Origin: Lateolabrax maculatus
Taxonomy: Eukaryota > Chordata > Actinopteri > Acropomatiformes > Lateolabracidae
Direction: 5' to 3'
DNA length: 64,000 nt
Assembly: GCA_031216445.1 (NCBI GenBank)
Contig: CM062213.1
Coordinates: forward strand, 3,362,001-3,426,000
Below the pieces are notes generated by a model. The model was not told the DNA's origin and searched no databases. It saw nothing but the letters and a program-made list of their open reading frames with translations. The translations under genes and the position numbers were made by a program. Each line of letters opens with the position of its first letter. Positions within the stretch are counted from its first letter, which is position 1. Positions 33,440 to 60,500 of the stretch are shown piece by piece.

Positions 33440-36297
33440 GTGACAGAATATATATATAACACGTGTTTAACATATAGGGTCAGTTTTTTGTGGGGTGTCA
33501 CTTGAGTAAATTATGTTTTATCGTTAAAACGTCTAAATGGCGTCGTTAGCAGCTTAATGTGCGGCTAAGTAGCGATAACTACGTGTTAAATATGCGGATG
33601 TTAGCTTATAAATTACATAGAAAATACATTTAAAGTAGGAAAAACTATCCCAGTTTAGTCTGTGTCGTGTACACACATTTATTACTAAGTTTGGTGACTT
33701 GGCAGAGTAATTATGGAGCAGAGACACCAAGTGGGACTACCTTAACTTTTTTATTTAATCTTTTTAACATTTATTGTACCAATAATATGGTGTCCTCACT
33801 TTGCAGACACAGACCACACTGACTATTTTAAAAGACATTTTGCACAAAATTTAGATTTTTTTGTTATAGAGGCCCTGTATGCTTGTTTCAGTATTTAGCT
33901 GCCATGTTTCAGTGTGTTTGCATCTCTTCCTGCACTGAAACTATAAAGGATTTAAACTCTTAATAAACCCTAACAGTGATGTCCTAAAGCAAAGCTGGAT
34001 CCCCAAACACTGGCCCTGAACACCCCAGGATCACAGCCGGTCAGCTGGTCTCTGTAATTGTAAGTGGAGGACTGTTTCCTGCAGAGATCCTGTTACAAAA
34101 TCTGTTGTTTTTTTTAGACATTTATTATGTCTTGTTAACGCTTTGCTTACTTAGGACATATATCCGGCCTCATTAAATGTGGTGTTCAATTTACCATACA
34201 CATAAAATCTGAGGGCAGGTCGTATTCTAGCATTGGCGATATGATTAAGATGCTCTTTGCAGCCTGTTGTGGGCACTGTACGTGATGTGATACATACATA
34301 CATCAGGCAGCGAGTGGGAGGAATGGGGGGCCGGTGGGGTCCTACAGCTAACTTATGCCCCTGGGCCCTTTTGTAGTTTAATCTAACCATGTCCAGGAGT
34401 CCAAAGCGAAATGAGGATTTGTTTGTTTGAATAACATTTCATACTTAACAGATTGCTCAAACTGTTATCCCATTGAGTTAAATATGTGATGACTACATTG
34501 ATATAGGCCTCGCTCAATTATTATCCACAATACAGTATATACTCCTATGTATTCCCTGCTTTATGGTGGCAACAAATCAGATGGCCTCTTTGGACAAAAG
34601 TTCGAAGTCGAATGGGCTCCTTTTTATTTGGTGGTATATGGCATGAGTATGTTTGAGAATCTCTGTGCTGGTGTAAAGTTTTCCCACAAGAGGTCGCTGC
34701 TGTCTTCCAGGCCACAGTCAACTGAACAGTGCAGGCAGGTGCTTCTTAGCAGCCAAATCTTATAAATTACAGGAAGTACAATTACACTTTATCACCAGCA
34801 ACCATCAGCTGAAACAAACACTGAATTCCTCTTTTACTTCTTTCTTTTTACAGAAAAGCAATCATTTGTTTCCTCCCTAAAACAAACGAACGAGCAGAAT
34901 GATTCATGTGAGCCGAAAGTGGCGGATGACCTATTATGCAGTGGAAGGTCCAGTAAATAGTTTTACTGACCACTAAGTCACCGATTCCATTTTAGTATTG
35001 ACAGTGAGCACTGAGCCTATCAGTGCATAAACCCTCACTATACAGGCTGGGGGAAAATCTGGAGACAAGTACTTACCAAAGAAGTTACCAATAGATGTTA
35101 GATCTAAATGTACTTACAGGTAGCATCATCCAAATGTCTTTGGTAAGGACTTCATAGATTTATGTACATTTAAACTAGTGTTGCTATTGCCAAGTAATTT
35201 GCTTTGCTATTTATTCACAGTTTAAATGTGATATTTAAACATTGCACAAATTACAGGATGGTTGTATGGTTTATTAAGTTATGGTTATGAAGTTTGAATA
35301 AGCTGGTTCGTGCACTGTGTGTCTGGGAGCTGCACACACATTGTATATGTGCTTATGCAAAGTGTATAACTAAAGTCACAAATTATTTATAACACTCTGA
35401 GATATGTAAGAAATAACTTCTGTCTGTCAAAATTAGACAGATTTTTCTTCAATAGTACATTTTTGACAAAATGGTGGAACTAAAAATAAGAAAAACAGAT
35501 TAGGTGGAAAAATGATAGAAAATATTTTAAAAGCTGTGCTGACATTTGGCAACATGACGCTTCCTCCTCGACTCATGAGGCTTTTATTTTTAAAAACAAA
35601 GTCTAAGCTTTAACATGTTTTTATAACGTTAATATAAGCTCATGTGTCTCTTAAGATATTCATTAGGAATAATGAAGAAAACAAGAAGCTCTTACAATGT
35701 AAAAATTGCAATGAATGCGAGATAACTGCTTACAATGTATTGTTAGGTACCATACTTTTTCTTGTAAGTTAGTGAAAATCTTGTTGAATCCTTCTCCACG
35801 GTGAAACTGAAAGTCATTGTTTCTTTAACTGTATAATCTCGGCTTATCTGGAGCCACATTGTTTACATGTGCTCCCTGGCACATCATTGTCATTTAGCCT
35901 GCATTTTTAGCATTGTTGTTAAACATTTATAGGTCAAAGGAACAGAGAACATTGTTTTTAGTGCCTGTTTACCCATAGCTTTTATACAGCAGTTTTTATT
36001 TTCCATGATGGTTGGTTTACCTTCAGGGTGGGAACTAGTGAGACAAATTCCTCCTTAAGAACACAACCACAGGCCTGTTCTTTATGCACACATCTGCTGA
36101 CTACCCTTCACAGCTACACCAAAAGCCTACTTTCTACTAAGTTTATGAAACAACAACAGCTGTATGCAGTCTTCTTGGTAGCTGATAGGTGTGCAGGGGC
36201 TGGTTATTTTGATCTGGGCCTGGCTCCTCTGGCTCCGAGCACTGCGTTTCAGCTTGCCCGTGCTAAACAAAAGACAAGCAGCCAGGAAATGCACTAG

Positions 36298-36476
36298 CCA
36301 ATCAGCTGCTGCCTAACATTTTGCCATCACGCGTGGCCAGTCTCAGTGTGCCTTATATCAGAGCAGTGAGTCGGACAGCTTGGAGAGCCGTGGCTGTGCT
36401 CTGAGCAGGGTGAGGGCTGACAGGGCTGTCCTCCATGTTTTAATAAGCATTGACATATCACACAGAGTTTTTAGCC
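36298..36476 (+). promoter_or_regulatory. zmynd8: Proximal ZMYND8 promoter and 5' UTR of the long isoform
   Basis: A CCAAT box at 36298-36302 is followed about 55 bp later by a TATA-like CTTATATCA (36352-36360). A start near 36385 would leave a leader of about 90 nt before the ATG at 36477. The leader has a minimal upstream ORF, ATG TTT TAA, at 36434-36442. Support is positional: the ATG exon directly downstream encodes the conserved MHPQ start. Confidence 0.5.
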
Positions 36477-50142
<13,666 letters not shown>

Positions 50143-51050
50143 CCGAGCTTACCATACTTGAAAATGTAAATGTATAGATGTTTGTTTTTTTTTCACTACA
50201 AAGATATGTCTATGTAAATTGTTCTGTTCGAGCAGCTGTTAAGGGAGCAATCTAAATTCTTTTTATTTATATATTTTTGTTTTCCTTTCAGGGCTCACAT
50301 ACTGCCCCCAGTGCACAGTGGTTTTTGAAACATTTTAAATGTGGAAACAAGACTGACAGCAGATAGTTAATAACCACTAGAGGGGGTAGTTTAAAAAATG
50401 TATACTGCATATTCATGCACTCCTTTGCAGTCTATAGAGAGCTGTCAGTATAAAGATCTTAAGAGCATGCCTGAGTGTCACAAAACATACACATAGTGTA
50501 AAGGACAACAGTTAAACAGTCTAAGACTGCAAAAATGTAACCCATGCTAATGGACCACCCCAGCTTTAGATTAGAGGACTGTTGACAGAAATGTCTGTAA
50601 ATTACTTATTTTGTATTCTATGTTAATTTATTTGTTATTCTAATGTTGCCTGCTGTATACTGCAAAGAAAATAACAAATACAAACGTTTTAAACAAGTTG
50701 TTTCTATGATTACACTTTGGTCTAATTAGATATGAAGTAGTCTGCAGCAGCAGTTGGCCTTAAGAGTTACGAGAGGTCACAATTCTGCAGTTCTGTATGA
50801 CATGTCAGAAGAATAGTCACTATTTAAAGTAAATAGTTCTTCAACTCACAACTACCTCACATTCATAAGGTTATCTGACAGTCTCATTTTTTTTAAAGTG
50901 ACCTGTCCCACAGTATAATAATCTGTAAAATGTGGGGGAAAAAAGTGAGCCAACTGCAACAAATATCCACTATATTGTCTGTTAAATGTAGGCAAATTCC
51001 TGTTTAACTCCAGGCTGTTCCCAGTCAAATAAAAAAAATCTTTATATTTG
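50143..51050 (+). other. zmynd8: ZMYND8 3' UTR
   Basis: AT-rich sequence after the TAA. The strongest poly(A) signal I see is AATAAA at 51028-51033, just upstream of the DIDO1 CpG promoter. A CTCF-like CCACTAGAGGGGGT sits at 50374-50387 (imperfect). The extent is inferred from the hexamer. Confidence 0.6.
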
Positions 51051-51119
51051 CTATTTTTAGGCTATTTAAACTGCGCCCATAGCTTGATATTAAACCAAAA
51101 ACAATGCTAGAAGTCTGTA

Positions 51120-51328
51120 TTTGTAGTTGTAACAGAGCTGTGGAGCCCGGTGCTGCGGCCTGCGGCGGCGCAGTTCCCCTCCGGGCCGCCGGGGGCGCTG
51201 CGGGCCCGCGGGGCGCCTCCTCCTGCAAACCGTCAGCCATCTGCCGCAGTCAGTTAGCTCCAGCGGGAACGGAAAATGGAGGATTGACCGGAGAGCGAGG
51301 GCAAATCGTCGTTATTTCTAGCGCGTAG
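51120..51328 (+). promoter_or_regulatory. dido1: DIDO1 CpG promoter and first non-coding exon
   Basis: Very GC-rich block (about 51145-51240) followed by a leader that ends GCGTAG before a gtgggt donor at 51329. The exon start cannot be fixed. It contains a three-codon upstream ORF, ATG GAG GAT TGA, at 51276-51287. CpG-rich sequence continues into the intron to about 51720 and recurs at 52000-52350. Confidence 0.6.
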
Positions 51329-51876
51329 GTGGGTAGGCTGCAACACTTTTAATACTTCAGTTTCGGTCGTGTGGCGCTGGATTTGTGTTGCCGTGTGTCG
51401 GGGTGCGTCGTCCCGCAGCCGTTGACCGGCTCCGCGACGCGCCGGACGCTAGCTGAAACGGCAACTTGTGCGCAGCCAAACGACGCTTTTAAATGTGAAC
51501 TGCGGTCGTTCACACGGGTCGATCGGACCGCGGAGTGGGCGCCCGCCGTGCTGTGTGTGTGTTGGTCGTGTGTGTTGAGTATCGAACAGTTTCCTGCGGG
51601 TCGGTTTTATTTTTTATTTATTTTTCCTAGCCGTTAGCTGAGCTCGTGCTCGCGGTGGCTAACGCCGTTAGCTTGGCTCGCCACAAGTGCACGTTTCCTC
51701 CTGCGCCGAGCGACAAACGGAGAGAAATCAGAGCCGAAACGTGCTCAGGCGTGTTTAATGTGGAACCTGCGAGGGCTGAGTGTACCCCGCCCTGTTACTC
51801 AACTCTCTGTGTGCCGGTGTGTGGATTTAAATTCAGGCTGTGGTTGATAGTTTAGTGGTTTGGGTGTGCGGCCATC

Positions 51877-51900
51877 GTGTGTGTGTGTGTGTGTGTGTGT
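51877..51900. repeat. (GT)n microsatellite
   Basis: 24-bp GT tract in the first DIDO1 intron, between two CpG-rich blocks. Confidence 0.88.
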
Positions 51901-52783
51901 CGGGCGAGCAGGAGAGGTCCGTTGTCTTGGTTTGATTTTATCTGCTTTCTCCAATATAATCTAAATGAGTTAATATATATGTGCAGGCCACGTTTGACCG
52001 TGTAGATTTGATACGGATGCATGGTCGCTGTCGGGTTTGTAGTGTCGGTGTCGCCGCTGAAGGCCCCGCGCAGCTTCCCCTGTCTGGGTGTCCAGCGGCG
52101 GCGGCGACCGGACCTGCAGACAAACAAAGCGTCGCTGTTTTCATGTCGCGCCGCTGGATCTCTGCACATGTCAGAAAGCTCATCTCATCGCTTTGTCTGA
52201 ATGTGGGATCAAACGCTGGTGTGAAGTGTGGTCCTGGCCCCGGGCCCCTCCCACCTGTGCACGGCCGTGTTCCCCTGATTCACGTGGCGGGTGTCGTGAC
52301 CACAGGCTCCCCGTCCGACGGGACGTTCATCACTGTCACTCTCTGGTTGGATTGAATCTGTCCGCTGTTGACGGTGCAGCGCTCATCAATGCCTGAATTT
52401 AAAAGCAGCTATAATTCAGGACATAATTGTATACAAATGCATTCAACTGCTAAATTGAAGTTTTCATCAAGGTTTCATAATTTACTTACTGTGAATTGTC
52501 AACAAATTACAAGCAGTTTGTTACTTTTATCCATTTGCAGTTACTTAACTTGAACAACTCTGCAAAGTCATCAATGCAGCATTGATCATATAAAGTTCAG
52601 TCTTCAGTTGAGCTGTCTGGCTGTTGATGAATATCTCAGTAAACATTTTAAATTTGCAGAAGGTGAACGTGATTTGTGGTTATTTTTATTATCTAAATAA
52701 GTCCTGGCTGTTGTTGCATCTTAGCCTTTCTGCAAAGCGTGGCGCACTTTGACCCTAACTTGTGTTTTCCCTCTTCCTGGCAG

Positions 52784-52872
52784 ATCCTTTAACCCTGTAC
52801 CGATGATTACCGCTGCGGAGCCTTTGTTTTGTCTGAAGAAGCTTTCTGTTACCCACCACTGCTGACTTGCAG
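52784..52872 (+). other. dido1: DIDO1 second 5' leader exon
   Basis: Bounded by ctcttcctggcag and gtacag. It is non-coding for DIDO1 but holds a complete 20-codon upstream ORF (52803-52865). Assigned by splice signals and position between the CpG promoter and the ATG exon. Confidence 0.55.
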
Positions 52873-54393
52873 GTACAGACATTGGCTTTTTATTTAATTA
52901 TGTGCTCTTAAATTAAAGAATAGTAACTTTTGGCCCTGTAGATTCTTAGGTTATGTACAGTTTCCTTCATTCTCATTGTAGTAGGACTCAACAGAAAGAA
53001 TTTGCCACTCAGGATGAACATGAGCAATTTCTAAATTGTGTTGAGCCACAAATAGACTGAACATGGTTTTCTGGTTCTCATCCAGATTTTCGGCCTATAT
53101 ATTAAATTCCAAAGTATTCAAACAGCAAACATTAACATCTGTATTTTTAAGTTAGAAAATGTCATTTAAATGAAGTGGTTATTTTTCTGTGCTAAACAAC
53201 CTTAAATTGCAGCATTAGACTATAGAGGGTATGCATGTGATGTCACTTTACACAGACGTTGCCTCAGTCAGTCACCCATAGCAGCAAACATGCCACACAT
53301 GTTCACATGGAAAATACTGCCTTAAGTTTAAAAAGCTATCGTGCAGTTAAATGCATTGATTAAAAAAACAAAAAAAAACATTCATGTACACATTTCTATT
53401 TCTATAGACTGCAGACGGTGCAACATCTAAATATCGTGAAAGATTTTTCCACAGACAGAAATTCCTTCAAATTTTTTGATTTTAATTCGGCTGACAAATG
53501 TGGAGTAGGGTATAGGGACAATGCATGTATTTGCTTTGAGGCTTACTTACCGGGTTTTCTGACACACACATACTGGATGTACTTGTGTCAGGAAACACAC
53601 CCACCTTTCAGTGTCCACAGTAAAGCCTGACCAATACTGGATTTTTGAGGCCAATACTGAAAACATGCATAACAAACAACAATTTTAGTACTGACTCTTC
53701 AGATTATTATGATTGGTTGTCTCCGCCTGTCTGTGACTTGGAAATTGAAAATAAACTGAGAGCTTCCAGACTAATACACATTTGCGAATTAGTCTGGCGA
53801 TGCCAGGCTAACAAAGATCCATAATGAACTGGACATTTTATAGTTGTTCTCTGGTGGACAAACTATGCAATGGAGATATTGTTTCTAAATGAACCCATAT
53901 TAAACCCTAGTTTGGCATTTCTGTACTACAGTTTCTTGTTACTTGTTGGCCAACATATACACAGATACGATCTATCAGCTGAGCAAAGTGATCAGTCTAG
54001 CTCTGGTCCATAGAGCGCTGACTGTCGGGGACATCACACGTCATTGTTGATAGTGATTGCCCTTATGTTTCAAGATCTGTGTTTGTATTGCATCTCTCCC
54101 CGTTCATAGCAGCCATGACAAGTTTGTTTAGCTTCTCTGTGAAGGTAGCGGTATCATGTGAAAAAGTGATGTCATTGCATATCCTCAATAGTGCTGCCAT
54201 TAAAATAGATTTGTTGAATCAGTGCTGTGTGGTGTAAATAAACTTTTAGTGTTGTATTTGTAACACTTTTGGAGTGATGTAGAAGAAAATCACAGCACTG
54301 TTTAATGAATAAAAACCTTGCTGTCTTCACTATTTTGTCATATTATAAACTGAAAAGAGTGACTCATAGCTGGTCTCTTGTGCTCTTCTATAG
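52873..54393 (+). other. dido1: DIDO1 5' intron
   Basis: AT-rich; no exon, RNA gene or clear mobile element that I can support. Confidence 0.5.
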
Positions 54394-54512
54394 ACATTCA
54401 GTTTGAAAGTAGTGATTGACTCCATCATCTATGGAGGAGAATGCGAGCCCTGCGCTCTCTCTAGCTCCTGAGCCAGAGCAGAGCCAGGACCGTATGGATA
54501 GCTGCTCTCAAG
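54394..54512 (+). other. dido1: DIDO1 exon with translation start
   Basis: The acceptor cttctatag ends at 54393. 37 leader nt precede ATG 54431-54433, with a TGA upstream in the same exon. It codes 27 residues and one base of Gly, with a gtacct donor. The start is inferred from the open frame joining 54809 in the correct phase. Confidence 0.75.
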
Positions 54513-57500
54513 GTACCTTGAATGAGCTTCTTTTCCCTCATAATAAAGGGGTTGGGAATGTTTTAATCATACACATTGTGGTGTTAGGTTCTATGATCTT
54601 TTAATTATTTTAAGTTTGGGAGAAAATCTAGGGTAAGTAAGGGTGATATCCAAGTCAAGCAATCATTTTCAAATTTGTTTTGATTCATATGTATGCATGA
54701 TCCCAGAACAATCAGTAGTTTCTTGGCTGTAGTGTTATGGTGCACTCTGGTGGTGGCATGCCATGATTTTTTGCGTACATCCTTCTTTGATTATCTGTTT
54801 GTTCACAGGCTTTGGAGAAGAGTTTAGCGAGCAGAAGGAACAGTTTCAAAACGAAAGCAAGAATGTGGCCAAAGACACATTAGAAGAGCCCGATAAATCT
54901 TTCAAGGCCAACAGTGAAGTAAAGAAGACTTGGGGTTTCCGACGGTCCACTGTTGCAAAGAGAGAGATGCCAGTGGAGGCAGCAACCGACAGCCCTGAAA
55001 ACCGCTGTCCTGTACGCCGCAGTGGCAGGCAGTCTAAGCGTACTGACAAACTAGAGGAATTCCTCTTGACTGCCAAAAGAGGGTCAAGAAAGAGCGCCCC
55101 TCCCAGTCTGGAAAGTGGAGATCCTCCTTCCCAAACCCCAACTGATGTCGAGACTGCCTCAGAGGCCAGCTTTGATGGTAACGCTGACACCAAGGCTGCG
55201 GAGGACAAAGTAGAGTCCCCAGAGAGGAGGACGAGGAGTGGCGGAAGGACGCAGACCCAACGGAGAACTCGTGGTGGCAGACGGACACGAGGAGGAGGCG
55301 GAGTGACAGTCCGAGACGAGGGAAGCTCTGAGAATGAGGAAGACAGCAGAGATGTTGCCAGTAAGGACCAGTTACCGGATAAAAAAGATGAAGAGAGTTA
55401 TCCCAGTCCTAAAGATGCAGGGAGCACCAATATAGTACAGCCTCAGCCAGAGCAGGACTCTGAGAAGCCAGGGGTCGTCGTTGAAGAGGAGAAGGAGCAT
55501 GGAGAAAAAAACGACAAAGTGGAAACAGAGAAAGAGACAGACAAAGAGACTGACGACGACAGCGCAGACAAGCCTGCAGCGATGTTGGTAAAACGCGGAC
55601 CAATAAGAACTTACGTCAACAAAAAGAAGGCAGCCAATAAGAACACTACCCCTGTTAAAGCTCCTGCTCCTGTCAAGAGGGCCACCCAAGCCTCTGGAAA
55701 GACACGCAAGCCCCAGACACAAGAGGACAATGAGGACGAGGATGAGAACGACGACGAGAACGATGATGAGAATGACTCTTCGACGTCTTCGTCTTCATCG
55801 TCAGTTGATTCTGATGAAGGAGGTTATGACCCTAATGCACTTTACTGCATCTGTCGACAGAAACACAACAAAAGGTATTTGGTTAACTATTGTTTTTATC
55901 CATTAATGGTGTGGTTATGATCACAATGACTGCAGTGTCTTCTTAAAGTCTTAATAACGAAGTACATCATAATGAATAGTTTGCCATTGGCTCTTCAATG
56001 CACTTCTCCGTCTGCATATTTAAGTTAAAATATATGTCCCCCACTTGTCAGGCTAGTAGCTACAACCACTGTCCGATTCCACGTTGCCATGTTGTATTCA
56101 TACTCGACTCAAAAGTGCGAGGAAAGCCACTCAAGTTTTTGTTGAACACTGCTTTGTGGCACTATAAAAGTTCTGTGCTCACCAGGTTCATGATCTGCTG
56201 CGACCGCTGCGAGGAGTGGTTCCACGGAGACTGTGTGGGCATCACTGAGGCCCGTGGCCGCCTGATGGAGAGAAATGGGGAAGACTACATCTGCCCCAAC
56301 TGCACCGCTAAGAAAAACCAGGTGGTCAGACCTGCCACATCTATCCTCTCTACAAGTACAGACATCGGGCGGTCCAAAGCTGATGTTGCCTCACCAACAT
56401 CCGCTCTCACTGTTTCTGCTGTGACCTTCTACGCAACAGCTGAGAAAACAAACACCGGTCCGTCAGCTGTTCAGGCTGTGGCAGCCCCTCCATCCTCCAC
56501 ATCTGCTGGAGCTGAAGAGAAGGGAGCCGAGGACATGGGCATCAAGGGCAGGATAGAGAAAGCTACTAATCCAACTGGGAAAAAGAAGATAAAGATCTTT
56601 CAGCCGGTAGGTTACAACTGATCTCAACTTAAAGGCTTTGAGTTACTCTATTACGAGGCCAGCTATTAAATCATTGTCTGAGCTGCTGTGCCTGTTGTTC
56701 TGTCGTCCAATACTTCATAGTACATGTCAAGTGTTGTCCCGATAATATAAATGTCTGAGTCACTATGAATCATCGTTAACTATTTAGTTCTTTAAACAGT
56801 TCATAGTTGAACCAAATTGAATTCCATTTCACCATGGTCACTGTCAAAGGGCTTAAATGTGTGGGTGAAATGTAAATTGTAATTATTAATCCTGTAATTA
56901 GAGCGGAGAGAACTGTTACTGTGTTTTGAGTCTGCGTTGGTGATGCTCCTATTTTTAGGTAATGCAGATTAGGACCAAAAAGTGGAGGCCAGTGGCTCCA
57001 GATAATGAATCTCTATGTGGTCAAACAAATGTTTAAAGGCACAGCGATTGCATCAGGCAGCCTGAAAACATAGTTTTTTGTTTTTTTTAAATCACTGGTG
57101 CTATCAATAAAAGTATTGTGTACTGACTTGGAGCAGGCCGTACAGCAGCCGGTCGGATCAAAAGCAGAGCAGAAATCGGCGGGAAAGAAGGCAGCACCCA
57201 CAGCAGAGCAGAAAGCACTACCAGACAGCGAGCATAAAGTGGCGTCAAACGTGGAGGTGAAAACAACACCAACGGCGGAGGTGCCAGAGGAGAAGGCCGG
57301 GCAGAAGGCTGAGGAGGAGTCTTCACTTCCCAAATGTATCGGGCCTGGCTGTGAGAATAACGCCCAGCCAGACTCTGTGTACTGTGGCAACGATTGTATC
57401 CTGAGACATGCTGCTGCGACCATGAAGTCCATCACTGATGTCAAAGAGCCCAAGCAGAAGGACAAAGCCAAGGCCCAGAAAACCAAGTCTACACCAAAGG

Positions 57501-60500
57501 TAACTCGGACCACTTGAAATGATGCCCTGTGCCTGTCCTAAAAGCAATAATGTTCATGCCTTTCACCTAATGAGAAAAGCTGTGCAGGGTAGTAGACATT
57601 ATATTCTTGGCACTTACAATATTAATACTAGCAGTGGAAAGTTGTGACTGCCAAACAGTCTGTGTCACAGTAATACAAGATAGATGTAGATATTACACTT
57701 TGAGAAATTATTCTGCTGAACGTTTGGCTCATTGTTGTTGGGCAAAGAATCCCAGAGTCTGTTGTGACTATTGAGGACAGGTACTTTTCTGTCCCGTCTG
57801 ATTTTAAACATCATTTACGTGTTTACTGTATGCATACATACATAAATCGCTGCATTGGTGTGACTTTGATGAAAATTGTTTCAAATCTACATTCATGTGT
57901 ATGCAACAATCATTACCTAATAAGTGTTATTACAGTCATATTTGGTATTTAAAAAATATAAACATCCCATTCTGAGATTTGTCTTGACGTTGTCAAGTTT
58001 CCTTGATGTGGCTGCACCTTCTGTGTTTTAATGTCACAAGAAAGTCAAATTTTTGTTAAAATGGCTCAGAAAGCTTTGCTGCTGCTCGCTGGATGTGGAA
58101 TTACTTAACAAATGGTAACTGGCAGCTGCTACTTTCTGATGTGCAAGAAGCAAATGTTTGATCAACAAATTAAATTCGATCTTAGAACAGGCTGTTTTGT
58201 AACACAAAGGCTCAGATCACAGCGGTAACCTGCAGTGAATCAGATCAGGGTGAGCGAGTCACCGGTCTACTGACCAGTCAGCTCATGAGAACAATGCAGT
58301 CATCGTTCCCACGGCATCGTTAAAGCAACAAAAGCCCTGCCAGCTGATTTAAGTGACAAGTAAGGTGTGTAGACTCCAAGAATTACTTTGCTTTAGAAGC
58401 TAATTTATTACATCAGCTATAAAAAAAACCAGTATGTTGCAGCCCGATAAGGCTACTGACGTTCCCCAGTTGTTGGGAATATGTAGCAGCTTTATGAAAT
58501 GAACAGATTTTGTCAAGATGCAGTGGGTTGTATGAGTGAATCATTTTCCCAGGGTCCCTTAACACTGGCAGGTGAAAAGCCTGTTTAAGAAAAGAGTATC
58601 TAAATGAATATGGCTCTTAATAATCTGCACAGCGTTTTGTGTCTGCATTTCTAACGTCGTGTATCTTTCATATTTATGTTTACAGTTAGTAGTGACTGTA
58701 CAGAAGGGAGAAAACTATCAGCAGTATATAACAGCCTTTGTGATAACTGGACAGTAATTCTTGCCTTTACTGTTATTACTGTTTTGTATAGTTTAATTTT
58801 GTGCTTAAGTTCTGTGTCGTTTATTAGCTTTATATTAACCTAATTTTGCCTTTTCAACAATGAAAATTCCCCACAGGAGCCGGCAGTCCAACGCTTGTGT
58901 TAAATATTCCCCTTCTTATATGTTGCTGTTAACTGTGATAGGCCATTTGTTACAGATCCTGCCTATTTCATGTGCATTCATAGCTGGATTAAAGAATCCT
59001 GTTGTCTCGTTACTCAAATGGACTTTTGTGAGATTGACCCCTCAGGGGCTGGGGGAGCGAGTAAACGGTGAAGTACACTAAAGCTGGCACATCTTACCCT
59101 GCATGCATTGAGATCTTTCATCATTTCAAGTGATCTGAACATTCATAGGGTTTAAACTTGAAGAAAGCCTGACAGTGTTGCCTTGTGTTCTTTTGAAGAA
59201 CAGTAAAATGTACCTGCCAATAATAATTTAGTACACAGTGAACATTTTTGTCCATGCCACATGCAGAGCATTGTGAAGGCTGCCAGTCCAGAGCCTGGTC
59301 TATGCAGAACTGCTATTACTCCAAGTTGTATAATTTACACTGTGTGTACAGTATTTGGAAAGGACAAAAACAGGGAGCATGTAGAGCAAAGCTTGTAAGG
59401 GGTTAATGATTTTGTTAACCAAGGGGAGACTTTCCTGACATTTGGCAGTACCTCATATCGGGAATTTATTTTTAAAAGCCAACATAGCTCAAGTCAAACA
59501 TTTCTGTATTCTGACTGTAATGATACGAACAAAACTTGGTGTTACTAAAAGGCCTGAATGTGTGTTTCTTACCGTCCACCCAGAGGAGCGGCGCTGGTGG
59601 GAAGAAGACGCAGAAGAAGAGCCGGGAGGAGTCGGACAGCGAGGAAGATTACAGTCCCGATCCAGATGAGGACGACGAAGACGAGCATGCTGAGGAACAC
59701 CCGCCCCTGCCGGCCACTGCGTCCTGGTCCAGCGACCATAATTACATTGCAGTAACACCAGAAAAGACTACACCCATATCACCAACAGTGTTAAACAAAA
59801 AGTGTATGTATCTCTTTGAAGGTCTTGGGCTGTTGTTGAAACCACATTGTTGTTTTTTCATTATAAATGTGGTTCCTGTCATGCTAACATAATTTAGAAA
59901 TGATGCATACATTTGGGGAAGAACTTGAGTGCTCTGGAGATGAACTCAGCTGTATGCTAGACTTTAAGATGATTTGCAAAGTGTTGTGATTTTGATAATG
60001 TAAAGGTTTTGTTACTCAATGAAATGTTGGCAGCTGTGGAAAAGGTAAGTGTTGTTTAGTAGCATTGGGTAAGTATTCAGTAATCCAGAATGTATTGATT
60101 TTGAAAGGGGCACTCCACGGATTGCACTCATGAAGATCGTTTTATTCTTCAAGGTTGGGCACTAAGCCTGTGAACACCGTTGTATAATAATGTCCTCGGT
60201 GGCTCCGGAAGAGCTGGAAAACCTCCCCCTGATGTCGTCGCCGGGGGTATCTCAGCTTGGGCTCGGAGTCTGCGTTACAAACTGAAGGCAGGAGTTTGAA
60301 AGATGTAGGCCTTTACCGGGCAGGGAGGGTCTAACAAATGATGCTGATGTATTGTGGGAAATGTAGGATCCAGCTGGGGTTTTATTTTTTCTTCTTGACC
60401 CATATTAAGGACTAAAAGTTAGGATATCTTGGCCTCTGCTGCATCAAGTTTGACAATTCCTGTTTCTAATATGACTCTCTTCAGTCCCTCAACTTTTTGG

